The position numbers and the translations under genes were made by a program. The notes beneath the pieces are model-generated. The model ran no database searches. It had not been told where the DNA came from and saw nothing but the letters and a program-made list of their open reading frames with translations. From positions 1-43,352 of the forward strand of contig NZ_JAJIUJ010000017.1 in the NCBI RefSeq assembly GCF_020880415.1: a DNA stretch of 43,352 bases. Direction: 5' to 3'. Below, in pieces: positions 17,215-25,204 of this stretch. How positions within the stretch are numbered: position 1 is the stretch's first letter; each line of letters begins with the position of its first letter. The stretch comes from Xanthomonas euvesicatoria pv. euvesicatoria (GTDB lineage Bacteria > Pseudomonadota > Gammaproteobacteria > Xanthomonadales > Xanthomonadaceae).

Positions 17215-17655
17215 TCAGTCCAGCTCCGGTGCCTGGTTGATGACCGCCCAGAAGGTACCGAGCGTCTTGACTGCGTTGAAGAACTGATCCACGTCCACCG
17301 GCTTGACCACATAGGCATTCACGCCCAGGTCCCAGCTGCGGGCCAGATCGCTTTCTTCGCGCGAGGACGACAGGATCACCACCGGCAGGCGCTTGAGCGT
17401 TTCGTCGCTGCGCACCTGCTTGAGCACTTCCAGCCCGTCCAGGCGCGGCATCTTGATGTCCAGCAGCAGCACGGCCGGCAGGCCTTCCTCGCGGTCGGCG
17501 AACATGCCACGGCGCAACAGGTAGTCCATGGCTTCCACGCCGTCTTCGACGTGCACGATGGGATTGGCGAGGCGGGCTTCGCGCAAGGCGTCGACCGCCA
17601 TCTCCGCATCGGCCGGGCTGTCTTCTGCCAGAAGAATGGTACGGATGGCGGTCAT
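17215..17655 (-). CDS. Stand-alone CheY-like response regulator
   Basis: Single receiver domain of 146 residues without an output domain. Acidic pair E11-D12, phospho-acceptor D66 in LLLDIKMPRLDGLEV, T/S switch in VVILSSSREESD and K118 in AYVVKPVD. The insertion FADREEGLPAVLLLD and the C-terminal FWAVINQAP are typical of the Rcp1-like regulators that partner phytochrome-type and CHASE-type kinases. Its start overlaps the stop of the upstream kinase by 4 bp. It may relay phosphate between the membrane kinase and the hybrid protein that follows. Confidence 0.92.
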   Translation of the reverse strand: MTAIRTILLAEDSPADAEMAVDALREARLANPIVHVEDGVEAMDYLLRRGMFADREEGLPAVLLLDIKMPRLDGLEVLKQVRSDETLKRLPVVILSSSREESDLARSWDLGVNAYVVKPVDVDQFFNAVKTLGTFWAVINQAPELD

Positions 17656-19463
17656 GCAATGAACTCTTGGTTGGGCGCTTCAAGCGCAGGAGGTAACACG
17701 AAATAAAACGTGGCGCCCTCGTCGACGACGCCTTCGGCCCACACCCGGCCGCCGTGACGCGTCAACACGCGCCGCACGCTGGCCAGGCCGATGCCGGTAC
17801 CAGCGTATTCGCTGGCCTTGTGCAAACGTTGGAACACACCGAACAATTTTCCGCTGTATTCCATATCGAAACCGGCGCCGTTGTCGCGCACGCTGAACTG
17901 GTGGCCGCCGTCGGACATCGGCGTATAGCTGACCTCGATTTTGGCCACCTCGCGCTTGGCGCTGTACTTGACCGCATTGCCGAGCAGGTTCATCCACAGC
18001 TGGCGCATCATGTTTTCGTCGGCAACCAGCACCGGCAGCGGCGCGATATGCCATTCCACCCGGTGGCCGGTGTTCTCGCTCTGCACGTTGGAATCCAGGA
18101 TCGCACGCGTTTCGGCCACCAGCGATTGCATGTCCACCGCCTGCAGGCGCAGCGCACCGCGGCCCAGGCGCGAATACACCAGCAGATCGTCGATCAGCGA
18201 GGCCATGCGCCGCGCCGAGCTGCTGATCACTTCCATGTAATGGCGCGACTTCTCGTCGGCCGCATCGCCCAGATGGCGCGCCAGCTTGTCGGAGAACCCG
18301 GCCACGTGCCGCAGCGGTGCGCGCAGATCGTGCGAGACCGAGTAGCTGAAGGCTTCCAGCTCGCGATTGACTTCCGAGACCTGCTCCACCTTGCCTTCCA
18401 TCTGCCGGTTGAGCTCCTGGATACGCAACTGCGCGGCCTTCTGCAGGCTGATGTCGCTCACCGTCATCAGCACCACGTCTTCGTCGGTGCTGTCGGGCAG
18501 CGGCATGCGGCGTGCATTGATCAACATGGTGCGCAGCACGCCGTCGGCGGCGCGCTGCTCGTGTTCGAAATCCCACAACTCGCGTCCACGCAACAACACG
18601 TCCGCCAGCCGTTGATGGATCTGCGCATCGCGCCAGACGCCATCGCCCACCTCTTCCAGCGGCATCAATTCGTTGCCGCGCTCTTCCAGGCCATACAGGT
18701 CGGCGAAGGCCGGGTTATGCAGCACGATGCGCTGGCTGGCATCCAGCAGCACGATCGGCTCGCGCACGGTTTGCAGCACCGAGCTGGCGCGCCCGTTGGC
18801 GCGCAGGTATTCCTGCTCGGCCGCCAGCCGGCGGCGGATCTGCCGCTGCAGCAGCCAGGTCACCGTGCCCAGCAACAGCAACTGCACCGCCAGCGCCGCC
18901 CAGCTCAGCACCGCGTAATGCATGCGCTCGGTTGCGGCGCGCGCATTGCGCAGCGCCAGCAACCGGCCTTCGGCGCTCTGCAGGTCGTCGATCAGCACAC
19001 GGATCGGGTTGTTCAGGGTCATGTCGTTGATCAGCGCGCGTATCTGCTCCGGCGCGGTGGTCACCGCAATGCGCTCGGCCAACAGCAGACGCCGTTCGAT
19101 GGTGCTCTGGATACGCCCGATGCGTACCAGCTGCGCGGGGTTGTCCTTGGTCAGTTCGATCAGTCGCTGCACGGCGGCCAGCGATTCGCGCCGGCCGCGG
19201 CGCATACGCTCGTTCAGCGCCTCGCGCTCCACGCCATGCGAGCGCATCAGCGCCGCCGATTCGGTATCGCGCATCGCCGCCTCCAGGCGCTGCGCGGTCT
19301 CCTGCACTTCCTGGCTATGCGACACCCAGGACGCGGCCTGGTTGGCGTTGCGGGCCATCTGCTGCAGCAACAAGGAGGGCACCACCACAATCAGGAACAC
19401 GGCGGCCGCCAACAGAGGCAGGCGCCAGCGATCCCACTTGTCTGCTTGGACCGTTGTTTGCAT
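17652..19463 (-). CDS. Membrane sensor histidine kinase with CHASE3-like sensor and PAS domain
   Basis: Kinase of 603 residues. Transmembrane helices at about 15-34 and 183-205 flank a helical periplasmic domain of CHASE3 type (SHSQEVQETAQRLEAAMRDT). A PAS domain (226-340: REPIVLLDASQRIVLHNPAF) and a coiled coil (345-370) follow. HisKA has H378 in SVSHDLRAPL. HATPase has N492-N496, G1 DNGAGF 527-532 and G2 GTGIGL 555-560. The start MQTTVQADKW is preferred to an in-frame codon 20 residues earlier because it places a short basic region before the first helix. It heads the operon with the CheY-like and hybrid genes. The signal is unknown. Confidence 0.9.
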   Translation of the reverse strand: MQTTVQADKWDRWRLPLLAAAVFLIVVVPSLLLQQMARNANQAASWVSHSQEVQETAQRLEAAMRDTESAALMRSHGVEREALNERMRRGRRESLAAVQRLIELTKDNPAQLVRIGRIQSTIERRLLLAERIAVTTAPEQIRALINDMTLNNPIRVLIDDLQSAEGRLLALRNARAATERMHYAVLSWAALAVQLLLLGTVTWLLQRQIRRRLAAEQEYLRANGRASSVLQTVREPIVLLDASQRIVLHNPAFADLYGLEERGNELMPLEEVGDGVWRDAQIHQRLADVLLRGRELWDFEHEQRAADGVLRTMLINARRMPLPDSTDEDVVLMTVSDISLQKAAQLRIQELNRQMEGKVEQVSEVNRELEAFSYSVSHDLRAPLRHVAGFSDKLARHLGDAADEKSRHYMEVISSSARRMASLIDDLLVYSRLGRGALRLQAVDMQSLVAETRAILDSNVQSENTGHRVEWHIAPLPVLVADENMMRQLWMNLLGNAVKYSAKREVAKIEVSYTPMSDGGHQFSVRDNGAGFDMEYSGKLFGVFQRLHKASEYAGTGIGLASVRRVLTRHGGRVWAEGVVDEGATFYFVLPPALEAPNQEFIA

Positions 19464-19661
19464 TGCTGGACCGAATTGCACTCGCTGCAGGGCCAAGGGC
19501 TGACCGGCATTGTCTCCGATCACGCAGCTTGCCAGATTAATGATTCAGAGAAATCAGGTCAGTCTGTGACATAGCTGAATGGGCATAGCATACGTGCAGC
19601 ATGCGTGAAAATGGCGCGAGCGCCCTGCCAGCTGTCGGCTTGCCGGCCGGTTCATCAAAAA

Positions 19662-19690
19662 CAAAAAAGGCGCACTCCGTGGAGTGCGCC
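19662..19690 (-). terminator. Intrinsic terminator of the BON-domain gene
   Basis: On the minus strand GGCGCACTC pairs perfectly with GAGTGCGCC (4-nt loop), followed directly by TTTTTTGT. It lies 55 bp beyond the stop codon. Strong Rho-independent terminator. Confidence 0.92.
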
Positions 19691-19744
19691 TGGTGCTCGG
19701 GTCGCCGCCTCGCCTCGGCGGCCCGGCATTCGCAGCAGCTGCGC

Positions 19745-20116
19745 TTACTTCTTCGCAGCGGTGACCTTCAGGCCGGTCGACTTGACGCTCTTGACGCCCT
19801 CGATGCCCTTGGCAACGGCAACGGCCTTGTCATGCTCGGCCTGGGTGGCAACCGCGCCGGTCAGGGTCACGATGCCGTTCTTGGTCTCGACCTTCACGTC
19901 GGTACCCGAGACATTGTCGGTCGCCAGCAGGTCGGCCTTGACCTTGGTGGTGATCCAGGTGTCGGTGACCGGCTTCTTGGACTCGTTCATGCCGGCAGCG
20001 TGGTCCTTGTGGTCGGCATGTTCCTGCGGTGCCGCAAATGCCTGCGACGCGCCGAGGGTCAGACCGAGCGACAGCGACAGAGCCAGCAGCTTGCGTGCAT
20101 GCGTCATGTTCTTCAT
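19745..20116 (-). CDS. Periplasmic BON-domain protein (OsmY-like)
   Basis: Exported protein of 123 residues. Signal peptide MKNMTHARKLLALSLSLGLT, cleaved after QAFA. A histidine/aspartate-rich spacer (PQEHADHKDHAAG) precedes one BON domain (TWITTKVKADLLATDNVSG, VETKNGIVTLTGAVATQAEH, AVAVAKGIEGVKSVKS). BON domains bind membranes or stabilise envelope structures and are often stress-induced. The start is set by an excellent ribosome-binding site AGGAGGTG 7-14 bp upstream. The longer frame has no such signal. A strong terminator follows, so it is a monocistronic and probably highly expressed gene. Confidence 0.92.
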   Translation of the reverse strand: MKNMTHARKLLALSLSLGLTLGASQAFAAPQEHADHKDHAAGMNESKKPVTDTWITTKVKADLLATDNVSGTDVKVETKNGIVTLTGAVATQAEHDKAVAVAKGIEGVKSVKSTGLKVTAAKK

Positions 20117-20266
20117 ACCAAGCACCTCCTGTTGAATGTGGGCGCAGCTTGCGGTGGCGCTCGTCGAGCAGACGTGACCGTTGCATGCAGAGGTTGTGAA
20201 CCCTGCGCACACGGGCAGGTGCAATACCATGCGGGCTCCCTCCGTCGTTGCGATGAACCGTTTTCA

Positions 20267-21322
20267 ATGCCTAAACTGTTCAATCTGGCCGTCGTCGGCT
20301 ATGGCTATGTCGGCCGCACCTTTCATGCACCGCTGATCGCAAGCACCCCCGGCCTGCAGTTGCACAGCGTGGTGTCGTCCAAGCCGCAACAGCCACAGGC
20401 CGACTTTCCCGGCGTCACCGTGGTGGCCGATCTGGACAGTGCGCTGGCCGATCCGGCACTGGATGCCGTGGTGCTGGCCACCCCGAACCACACCCATGCA
20501 TCCTTCGCGCTGAAAGCCCTGGCCGCCGGCAAGCATGTGCTGGTGGACAAGCCGTTTGCATTGGATGCGGCGCAAGCGCAGCAGATGGTCGATGCCGCCG
20601 ATGCGGCGGGATGCATCATCAGCGTGTTCCAGAATCGCCGCTGGGATGCGGACTTTCTCACCGTGCGCCGGCTGATCGAAGAAGGCCAGCTGGGCGAGGT
20701 GGTGGAATTTCATTCGCACTTCGACCGCTATCGCCCGCAGGTGCGCGACCGTTGGCGCGAGAGCGACAGCCCCGGTGCCGGACTGTGGTACGACCTGGGC
20801 CCGCATCTGCTCGATCAGGCAATGCAGTTGTTCGGTATGCCGCAGGGCATTGGCGCGGATCTGCAACGTCAGCGCGACCAGGCGCGCAGCGTGGATTATT
20901 TCCACGTCACCCTGCACTACCCTCGGCTGCGCGTGATTCTGCACGCGGGGTCGCTGGTGGCCGATGGCCGCCTGCGCTTCGCCGTGCATGGCACGCGCGG
21001 CAGTTATCTCAAGCACGGCCTGGATACGCAGGAAGACCAGCTGCGCGCCGGCCGTCGCCCCGGCACGGTCGGCTGGGGCGTGGACCCGTTACCGGGCACG
21101 CTCACCCGCGTCGATGACGAAGGCCGCGTCCACACCCATCAGCCCGACAACCTGCCGGGCGACTATCGGCAGTGCTACGCCGCCTTTCGCGACGCGCTGG
21201 CAGGCACCGGCACAGCGCCGGTCAGCAGCAGCGATGCGGTGCAACTGATGCGGTTGGTGGACCTTGCGCAACGCAGCGCTGCGGACGGCCGAGTGCAGTG
21301 GCTGGATGCCGCGCGCGGTTGA
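20267..21322 (+). CDS. Gfo/Idh/MocA family NAD(P)-dependent oxidoreductase
   Basis: Protein of 351 residues. N-terminal Rossmann fold with GYGYVGRTFH (11-20). VLVDKPFALD at 91-100 contains the family lysine K95, with D-K-P in place of the usual E-K-P. ATPNHTHASFALKALAAGKH is standard for the family. The C-terminal sheet domain contains PGAGLWYDLGPHLLDQAMQL. Members oxidise or reduce sugars, inositols and related polyols. The closest familiar layout is the YdgJ-like group, but the substrate cannot be assigned. The start MPKLFNLAVVG begins immediately before the first beta strand. It is divergent from the BON gene and convergent with gnd. Confidence 0.88.
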   Translation: MPKLFNLAVVGYGYVGRTFHAPLIASTPGLQLHSVVSSKPQQPQADFPGVTVVADLDSALADPALDAVVLATPNHTHASFALKALAAGKHVLVDKPFALDAAQAQQMVDAADAAGCIISVFQNRRWDADFLTVRRLIEEGQLGEVVEFHSHFDRYRPQVRDRWRESDSPGAGLWYDLGPHLLDQAMQLFGMPQGIGADLQRQRDQARSVDYFHVTLHYPRLRVILHAGSLVADGRLRFAVHGTRGSYLKHGLDTQEDQLRAGRRPGTVGWGVDPLPGTLTRVDDEGRVHTHQPDNLPGDYRQCYAAFRDALAGTGTAPVSSSDAVQLMRLVDLAQRSAADGRVQWLDAARG

Positions 21323-21397
21323 TCACGCTGCAACGGTTCTGCACTTCCAACAGCGCGCGCCGCAGTCCCGGCGCGCACCGTGGTTGCATCCAAGTCC

Positions 21398-22339
21398 TTA
21401 CGCGTCCTTGCTACCGATGGTCGGCGCTGCCGGGGTGGTGGTCATCACCGCGTGGCCGCCGAATTGGTTGCGCATCGCTGCGAGCAGTTTGTCGGTAAAC
21501 GAATCCTTGTCGCGCGAGCGCAGCCGTTCCATCAGCGACAACGTGATGACCGGTGCCGAGACTTCCAGATCGATCGCTTCGGCAACCGTCCAGCGGCCCT
21601 CGCCCGAATCGGCCACGAACGGCGCGATGCCGGCCATGGTCGGGTTATGCGTCAACGCATCGGCCGTGAGGTCCAGCAACCACGAACGCACCACGCTGCC
21701 ATCGCGCCAGATTTCGGCAACCTGGTGCAGATCCAGCGCAAAATCGGCCTTGTGCTGCATCAGCGCGAAGCCTTCCGCATAGGCCTGCATCATTCCGTAT
21801 TCGATGCCATTGTGGACCATCTTGGTGAAGTGGCCTGCACCGCTCGGGCCAACCCGCCCCCAGCCCTTGTCCGGCGCCGGCGCGAGCGTTGCCAGGATCG
21901 GATGCAACGCCGTCACCGCCGCTTCGTCGCCACCCACCATCAAGCTATAGCCTTCCTGCAGACCCCAGATGCCGCCGCTGGTGCCGCAATCGACAAAGGC
22001 AATGCCGCTGTCCTGCAGCAACGCCGCGCGCCGCTGCGAATCCTTGTAATACGAATTGCCGCCATCGATGACGATGTCGCCGGCCTGCAGCAGGGGCAGC
22101 AGCTGCGCCAGCGTGTCATCGACGATCTTGCCGGCCGGGACCATCAGCCACACCACGCGCGGGCTCGGCAGTGCCGACACCAGGGCTGCCAGCGCATCGG
22201 CGGTGACGATGCCCTTGGCTTGCGCGCTGGTGCGCGCGTTCGCGCCCGGATCGTAGCCATGCACGCGATGCCCGCCATTGACCAGGCGCTCGGCCATGTT
22301 GGCGCCCATGCGGCCCAGTCCCACCATACCCAGTTCCAT
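21398..22339 (-). CDS. gnd: 6-phosphogluconate dehydrogenase, decarboxylating (short form)
   Basis: Enzyme of 313 residues that oxidises 6-phosphogluconate to ribulose 5-phosphate in the pentose phosphate pathway. This is the short, YqeC-like form rather than the 470-residue form. The N-terminal Rossmann motif is MVGLGRMGANMAERLVNGGH. VIDGGNSYYKDSQRR and CGTSGGIWGLQEGYSLMVGG are substrate-binding motifs. GPSGAGHFTKMVHNGIEYGM carries the catalytic lysine. Short forms are frequently NAD-preferring. The start has the ribosome-binding sequence GAGGAG. The gene is convergent with the oxidoreductase gene and downstream of an unrecognised exported protein on the same strand. Confidence 0.92.
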   Translation of the reverse strand: MELGMVGLGRMGANMAERLVNGGHRVHGYDPGANARTSAQAKGIVTADALAALVSALPSPRVVWLMVPAGKIVDDTLAQLLPLLQAGDIVIDGGNSYYKDSQRRAALLQDSGIAFVDCGTSGGIWGLQEGYSLMVGGDEAAVTALHPILATLAPAPDKGWGRVGPSGAGHFTKMVHNGIEYGMMQAYAEGFALMQHKADFALDLHQVAEIWRDGSVVRSWLLDLTADALTHNPTMAGIAPFVADSGEGRWTVAEAIDLEVSAPVITLSLMERLRSRDKDSFTDKLLAAMRNQFGGHAVMTTTPAAPTIGSKDA

Positions 22340-22359
22340 AATCGCTCCTCATGATCTGA

Positions 22360-23766
22360 TCAGTGCAGGGTGCCACGCTCGGCGTACGCTGGCGTGGCGG
22401 AATTCTCAATGGATTGTTCCGCGACGGTGGCGGCGCTGCACTGCTGCAGCTGCCAGTCGATCCACCGCCAGTACAAGGTGTTGCGCAGATTGTGCAAGGT
22501 CAGGTCGATGGCATACGGCGTGCGCGGGTTACGGTCGAGCAGGCGTGCCACGTGGTAGCCGATCGGCTTGGTGCCCTTGGGGTGCACATAAACCCAAAAG
22601 CCTTGGTAGAACGGGTCGTCCAGCAGCGCCTGCAGCTGCTGCAGCTGGGTCTGCTGCTGCGGGTCGAGCGTGGCGCGCAGGGCTGCATCACGCTCGTAAA
22701 GCAGGCGCTCGAAGCGGCGCTTGCCTGGCCCGCGCAACTGTTTGGCCAGCTCCCAGATCTGCCGGTTGCGCGCGTCGTAGTACGCAAAGCCACCGTGCTG
22801 CGCCAGCGCCTGCGCGGCTGCATCGCTGACATCCACCACCACGAAATTCTCGGCCTGATTGTGGATGTCATCCAGATATGACTTATCGAACACATGCGCG
22901 ATGAAGCCTGGTGCGCCTACGAACGCCTGCCGCCCGAGCCGTGAGGTTTTTACTGCCTTGCCGTCGGCAAAGAAGTCGCCGGCATGCGCACCGAGCAGGA
23001 TGCTGTCGGTGTCGTGCAAGGTCAGGAACGTGCCGATCGACAATTCGCCAGGCGTAAATACGTCATCGAACCCGGCATCGCCGAACAATTCGCGCTGGGT
23101 GGCGAGCTGAGCTACTTGTCGACCCACGCCGCACTCGGAACGCACCTGGCCGCGGTAGAACGCATCCAGCGCCCGCGCATTGCTGCCGCGCGGTTGATAC
23201 CCGCGACCGAAACTGCGAAAACCGCTCCAGCCCTGCGCCGCTGCGCCCCGCCAGCCGAATCCGACCCAACCCAGCTGCAGCGCCGAGAAGCGGTAGCGCG
23301 GGTTGTTCTGCAATTGCGTGACCGCGCGGCGGGTGGCCGCACCGAGTTCGAACGCGTAGGCGCAGTGCGTGGCTGCATCGTCCAGCACAGCGGTGAGCGC
23401 CGCGCCGCGCTGGTGCGTGTTCCAATCGGCTGGAAGCGTCAGCTGCAGATCGCCGGCTGCCTGCGCCTGTGCAAGCGTGCCACGCGTGCACGGCTCGCCG
23501 CGCTGTAGTACCGGCGCGCTCACCGCGGCGCGATGGATCGTCCAGCCCAACCGGCGCAGCAATGCTTCCACACACTCTGCGCTGGCTGCACGTGCGGTCT
23601 GGCTCGGTGCAGCATCGGCGACCTGCAGCAGCTGCCCCGCCAGCAAACCGCTTGCACATGCCAGCGCGGCAAGCCGGCGCAGGCGCGCATACCGCGGAGG
23701 CATCGGCGCCGATGGTGCGCGCGATGACGAACTGCCATGCGCGTGGACAACACTCATCGATGGCAT
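22360..23766 (-). CDS. Exported protein of unrecognised family
   Basis: About 468 residues from the first ATG; a later in-frame ATG (23703) would start MPPRYARLRRLAALACASGL, a better signal peptide, cleaved near VADAA. No start has a clear ribosome-binding site. No domain was recognised. The body contains GWVGFGWRGAAAQGWSGFRS, GDAGFDDVFTPGELSIGTFL, GFIAHVFDKSYLDDIHNQ and a C-terminal YVHPKGTKPIGYHVARLLDR. Conserved-looking cysteines occur at AECVEAL, EPCTRGT, THCAYAF and SECGVGR, compatible with disulfides in the periplasm. A long charged helix (ELAKQLRGPGKRRFERLLYE) precedes the C-terminal part. It lies 20 bp upstream of gnd on the same strand, so co-transcription is possible, but a functional link is not evident. 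Confidence 0.75.
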   Translation of the reverse strand: MPSMSVVHAHGSSSSRAPSAPMPPRYARLRRLAALACASGLLAGQLLQVADAAPSQTARAASAECVEALLRRLGWTIHRAAVSAPVLQRGEPCTRGTLAQAQAAGDLQLTLPADWNTHQRGAALTAVLDDAATHCAYAFELGAATRRAVTQLQNNPRYRFSALQLGWVGFGWRGAAAQGWSGFRSFGRGYQPRGSNARALDAFYRGQVRSECGVGRQVAQLATQRELFGDAGFDDVFTPGELSIGTFLTLHDTDSILLGAHAGDFFADGKAVKTSRLGRQAFVGAPGFIAHVFDKSYLDDIHNQAENFVVVDVSDAAAQALAQHGGFAYYDARNRQIWELAKQLRGPGKRRFERLLYERDAALRATLDPQQQTQLQQLQALLDDPFYQGFWVYVHPKGTKPIGYHVARLLDRNPRTPYAIDLTLHNLRNTLYWRWIDWQLQQCSAATVAEQSIENSATPAYAERGTLH

Positions 23767-23805
23767 ACGCAATGAATCGTCGGCACGACGCCACTCTCAA
23801 ACGTA

Positions 23806-23832
23806 GCAAGCCCCGGCATGGCCGGGGCTTGC
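23806..23832 (-). terminator. Strong hairpin, likely terminator of the glycine-zipper gene
   Basis: GCAAGCCCCGGC pairs perfectly with GCCGGGGCTTGC around the 3-nt loop ATG. It begins 34 bp beyond the stop of the glycine-zipper gene and ends before the exported-protein gene. The run of T after it is short (TACGTTTGAGAG), so termination may be partial. Confidence 0.6.
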
Positions 23833-23866
23833 AGGACTCAACTCAGACCAATCGCAGCACCGAACT

Positions 23867-24247
23867 TCAGCGACGTTCGCAGACGCGCTCGACTTGGCGG
23901 TTGCCGTTGGCCTGCTGGCGGTTGCCCTGGATGGTGCGGCCTGCCGCACCACCCGCCACGGCACCTGCCACGGTCGCCAGCTTCTTGCCGTTACCGCCGC
24001 CAACCTGGTTGCCCAACAGGCCACCGATTGCAGCGCCGGCCAGCGTACCGCCGATGCGGTTCGGGTCGGTCGAGTTCTTTTGCACTTCGACATTGCGGCA
24101 GCGCACGCGGGTGCCGTCATTGAACCTGCGACCTTCGTCCGCTTCCGTATAGCGCTGCTGATGCGCGTAGTTTTGAGCCTGTGCGAAAGTGCTCGTCGCC
24201 ATCAGGCCGATCAGGGACATACCCAGCAGGGAGGTGCGCATTTTCAT
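23867..24247 (-). CDS. Glycine-zipper 2TM domain outer-membrane/periplasmic protein
   Basis: Protein of 126 residues. Signal peptide MKMRTSLLGMSLIGLMATST, cleaved after FAQAQ. A polar region with two cysteines that could pair (C51 here, C123 near the end) surrounds a glycine zipper of GGTLAGAAIGGLLGNQVGGG and VAGAVAGGAAGRTIQG, the pattern of the SlyB/17-kDa surface antigen group. The start ATG is preceded by GGAG. A longer reading frame upstream is only shadow of the DUF2242-like gene. These proteins associate with the outer membrane; their role is poorly defined. Confidence 0.88.
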   Translation of the reverse strand: MKMRTSLLGMSLIGLMATSTFAQAQNYAHQQRYTEADEGRRFNDGTRVRCRNVEVQKNSTDPNRIGGTLAGAAIGGLLGNQVGGGNGKKLATVAGAVAGGAAGRTIQGNRQQANGNRQVERVCERR

Positions 24248-24371
24248 CGTTGTTCTCCACGTTTCTCGCCCGCTCGGCGAGGCATGGGCGCACTCTGGCC
24301 GCTGGGTCGAGAACACAACGTGAAGCGCGCAGTCGCTATTCAGGCTTTGGAGCGGAGCGTGAACCGCGCCG

Positions 24372-25130
24372 TCACGGCTGCGTGGCAGGCTCGGTTTGCG
24401 GCACCTTCGCCGGTGCCGGTGGGGGGTCTTGCGCTTCGACGGGCAACGGCGCAACTGGAGGCTGTGCAACCGTGGTAGGAGCCGCAGCAGGAGCTGCCGA
24501 CGTCGTGGAGGTTGCGGCAGGCGCGGCCGGAGCCGCAGCTGCCGGCGCTGGTGTGGCTGCAGGTGCAGGCGGTGCACTCACCGCAGCAGGTGCCGCTTCG
24601 GTGACCTTGGGAAGATACGAATTCAGGCGTTCGAAAAAGCGCTTGTAGAAAGCCGCATCCTGCACCGTGGTGCTGGATACGCGCACCAGCGAATCGCCGC
24701 TGCTGCCGACCGGCAACGATAACGAGCCCAGCACGCCGACGCCCACGCTGGCCGAGGTGGAGCTCTTTTTCAGTGCGTAACGGTCCTGCAACGCACTGAC
24801 GAACACCTGCGCCTTACCGCCGTCCTGGCTGGCGCAGGAAATGCGCAGATTGAGTTGTTCGCTCTGGTCTGCTTCCTTGAGCTGGAAGTTCTTGCTGCCT
24901 TCCACCGCGGCGGCATCTGCGCGCGTGACGGCGTAGCCCTGACTCAACAGCACACGCCGCGCCGCCTCGCAGGCTTGCGGCGAACTGGCCGCCACGCTGC
25001 GCGAATAGGTGTCATCGGAATTGAACGACTCGCACATCAGCATCGTGTCGCCCTTGCTGCCGCCGCAGCCAGCCAGGGTTGCCAGCGCGCCAAGCAGTGC
25101 GCCGCGCGCGATCAGGGAAGAACAAGACAT
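24372..25130 (-). CDS. Lipoprotein, probably DUF2242 family
   Basis: Predicted lipoprotein of 252 residues. Signal MSCSSLIARGALLGALATLA ends in lipobox LAGC with C22; G follows at +2, which fits outer-membrane localisation. The folded part contains CESFNSDDTYSRSVAASSPQ, ACEAARRVLLSQGYAVTRAD and SGDSLVRVSSTTVQDAAFYK, which I recall as the DUF2242 pattern. No search was possible. The last 75 residues are an alanine/proline-rich low-complexity tail (APAAAAPAAPAATS). The start is 12 codons into the open frame, directly before the signal peptide. No function is known for the family. Confidence 0.8.
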   Translation of the reverse strand: MSCSSLIARGALLGALATLAGCGGSKGDTMLMCESFNSDDTYSRSVAASSPQACEAARRVLLSQGYAVTRADAAAVEGSKNFQLKEADQSEQLNLRISCASQDGGKAQVFVSALQDRYALKKSSTSASVGVGVLGSLSLPVGSSGDSLVRVSSTTVQDAAFYKRFFERLNSYLPKVTEAAPAAVSAPPAPAATPAPAAAAPAAPAATSTTSAAPAAAPTTVAQPPVAPLPVEAQDPPPAPAKVPQTEPATQP

Positions 25131-25204
25131 AGGGAGATTCCGGCATCCAAAACCGGCACAGAGCATAGCGGCAACCCATGTGCGCGCGGCGTCGCGCTGC
25201 CGGG

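Noticed and set aside
17754..19574. Plus-strand open frame of about 606 codons opposite the histidine kinase
   Set aside because: It covers a kinase with all catalytic motifs on the other strand; composition (H, Q, R) is that of a shadow frame.
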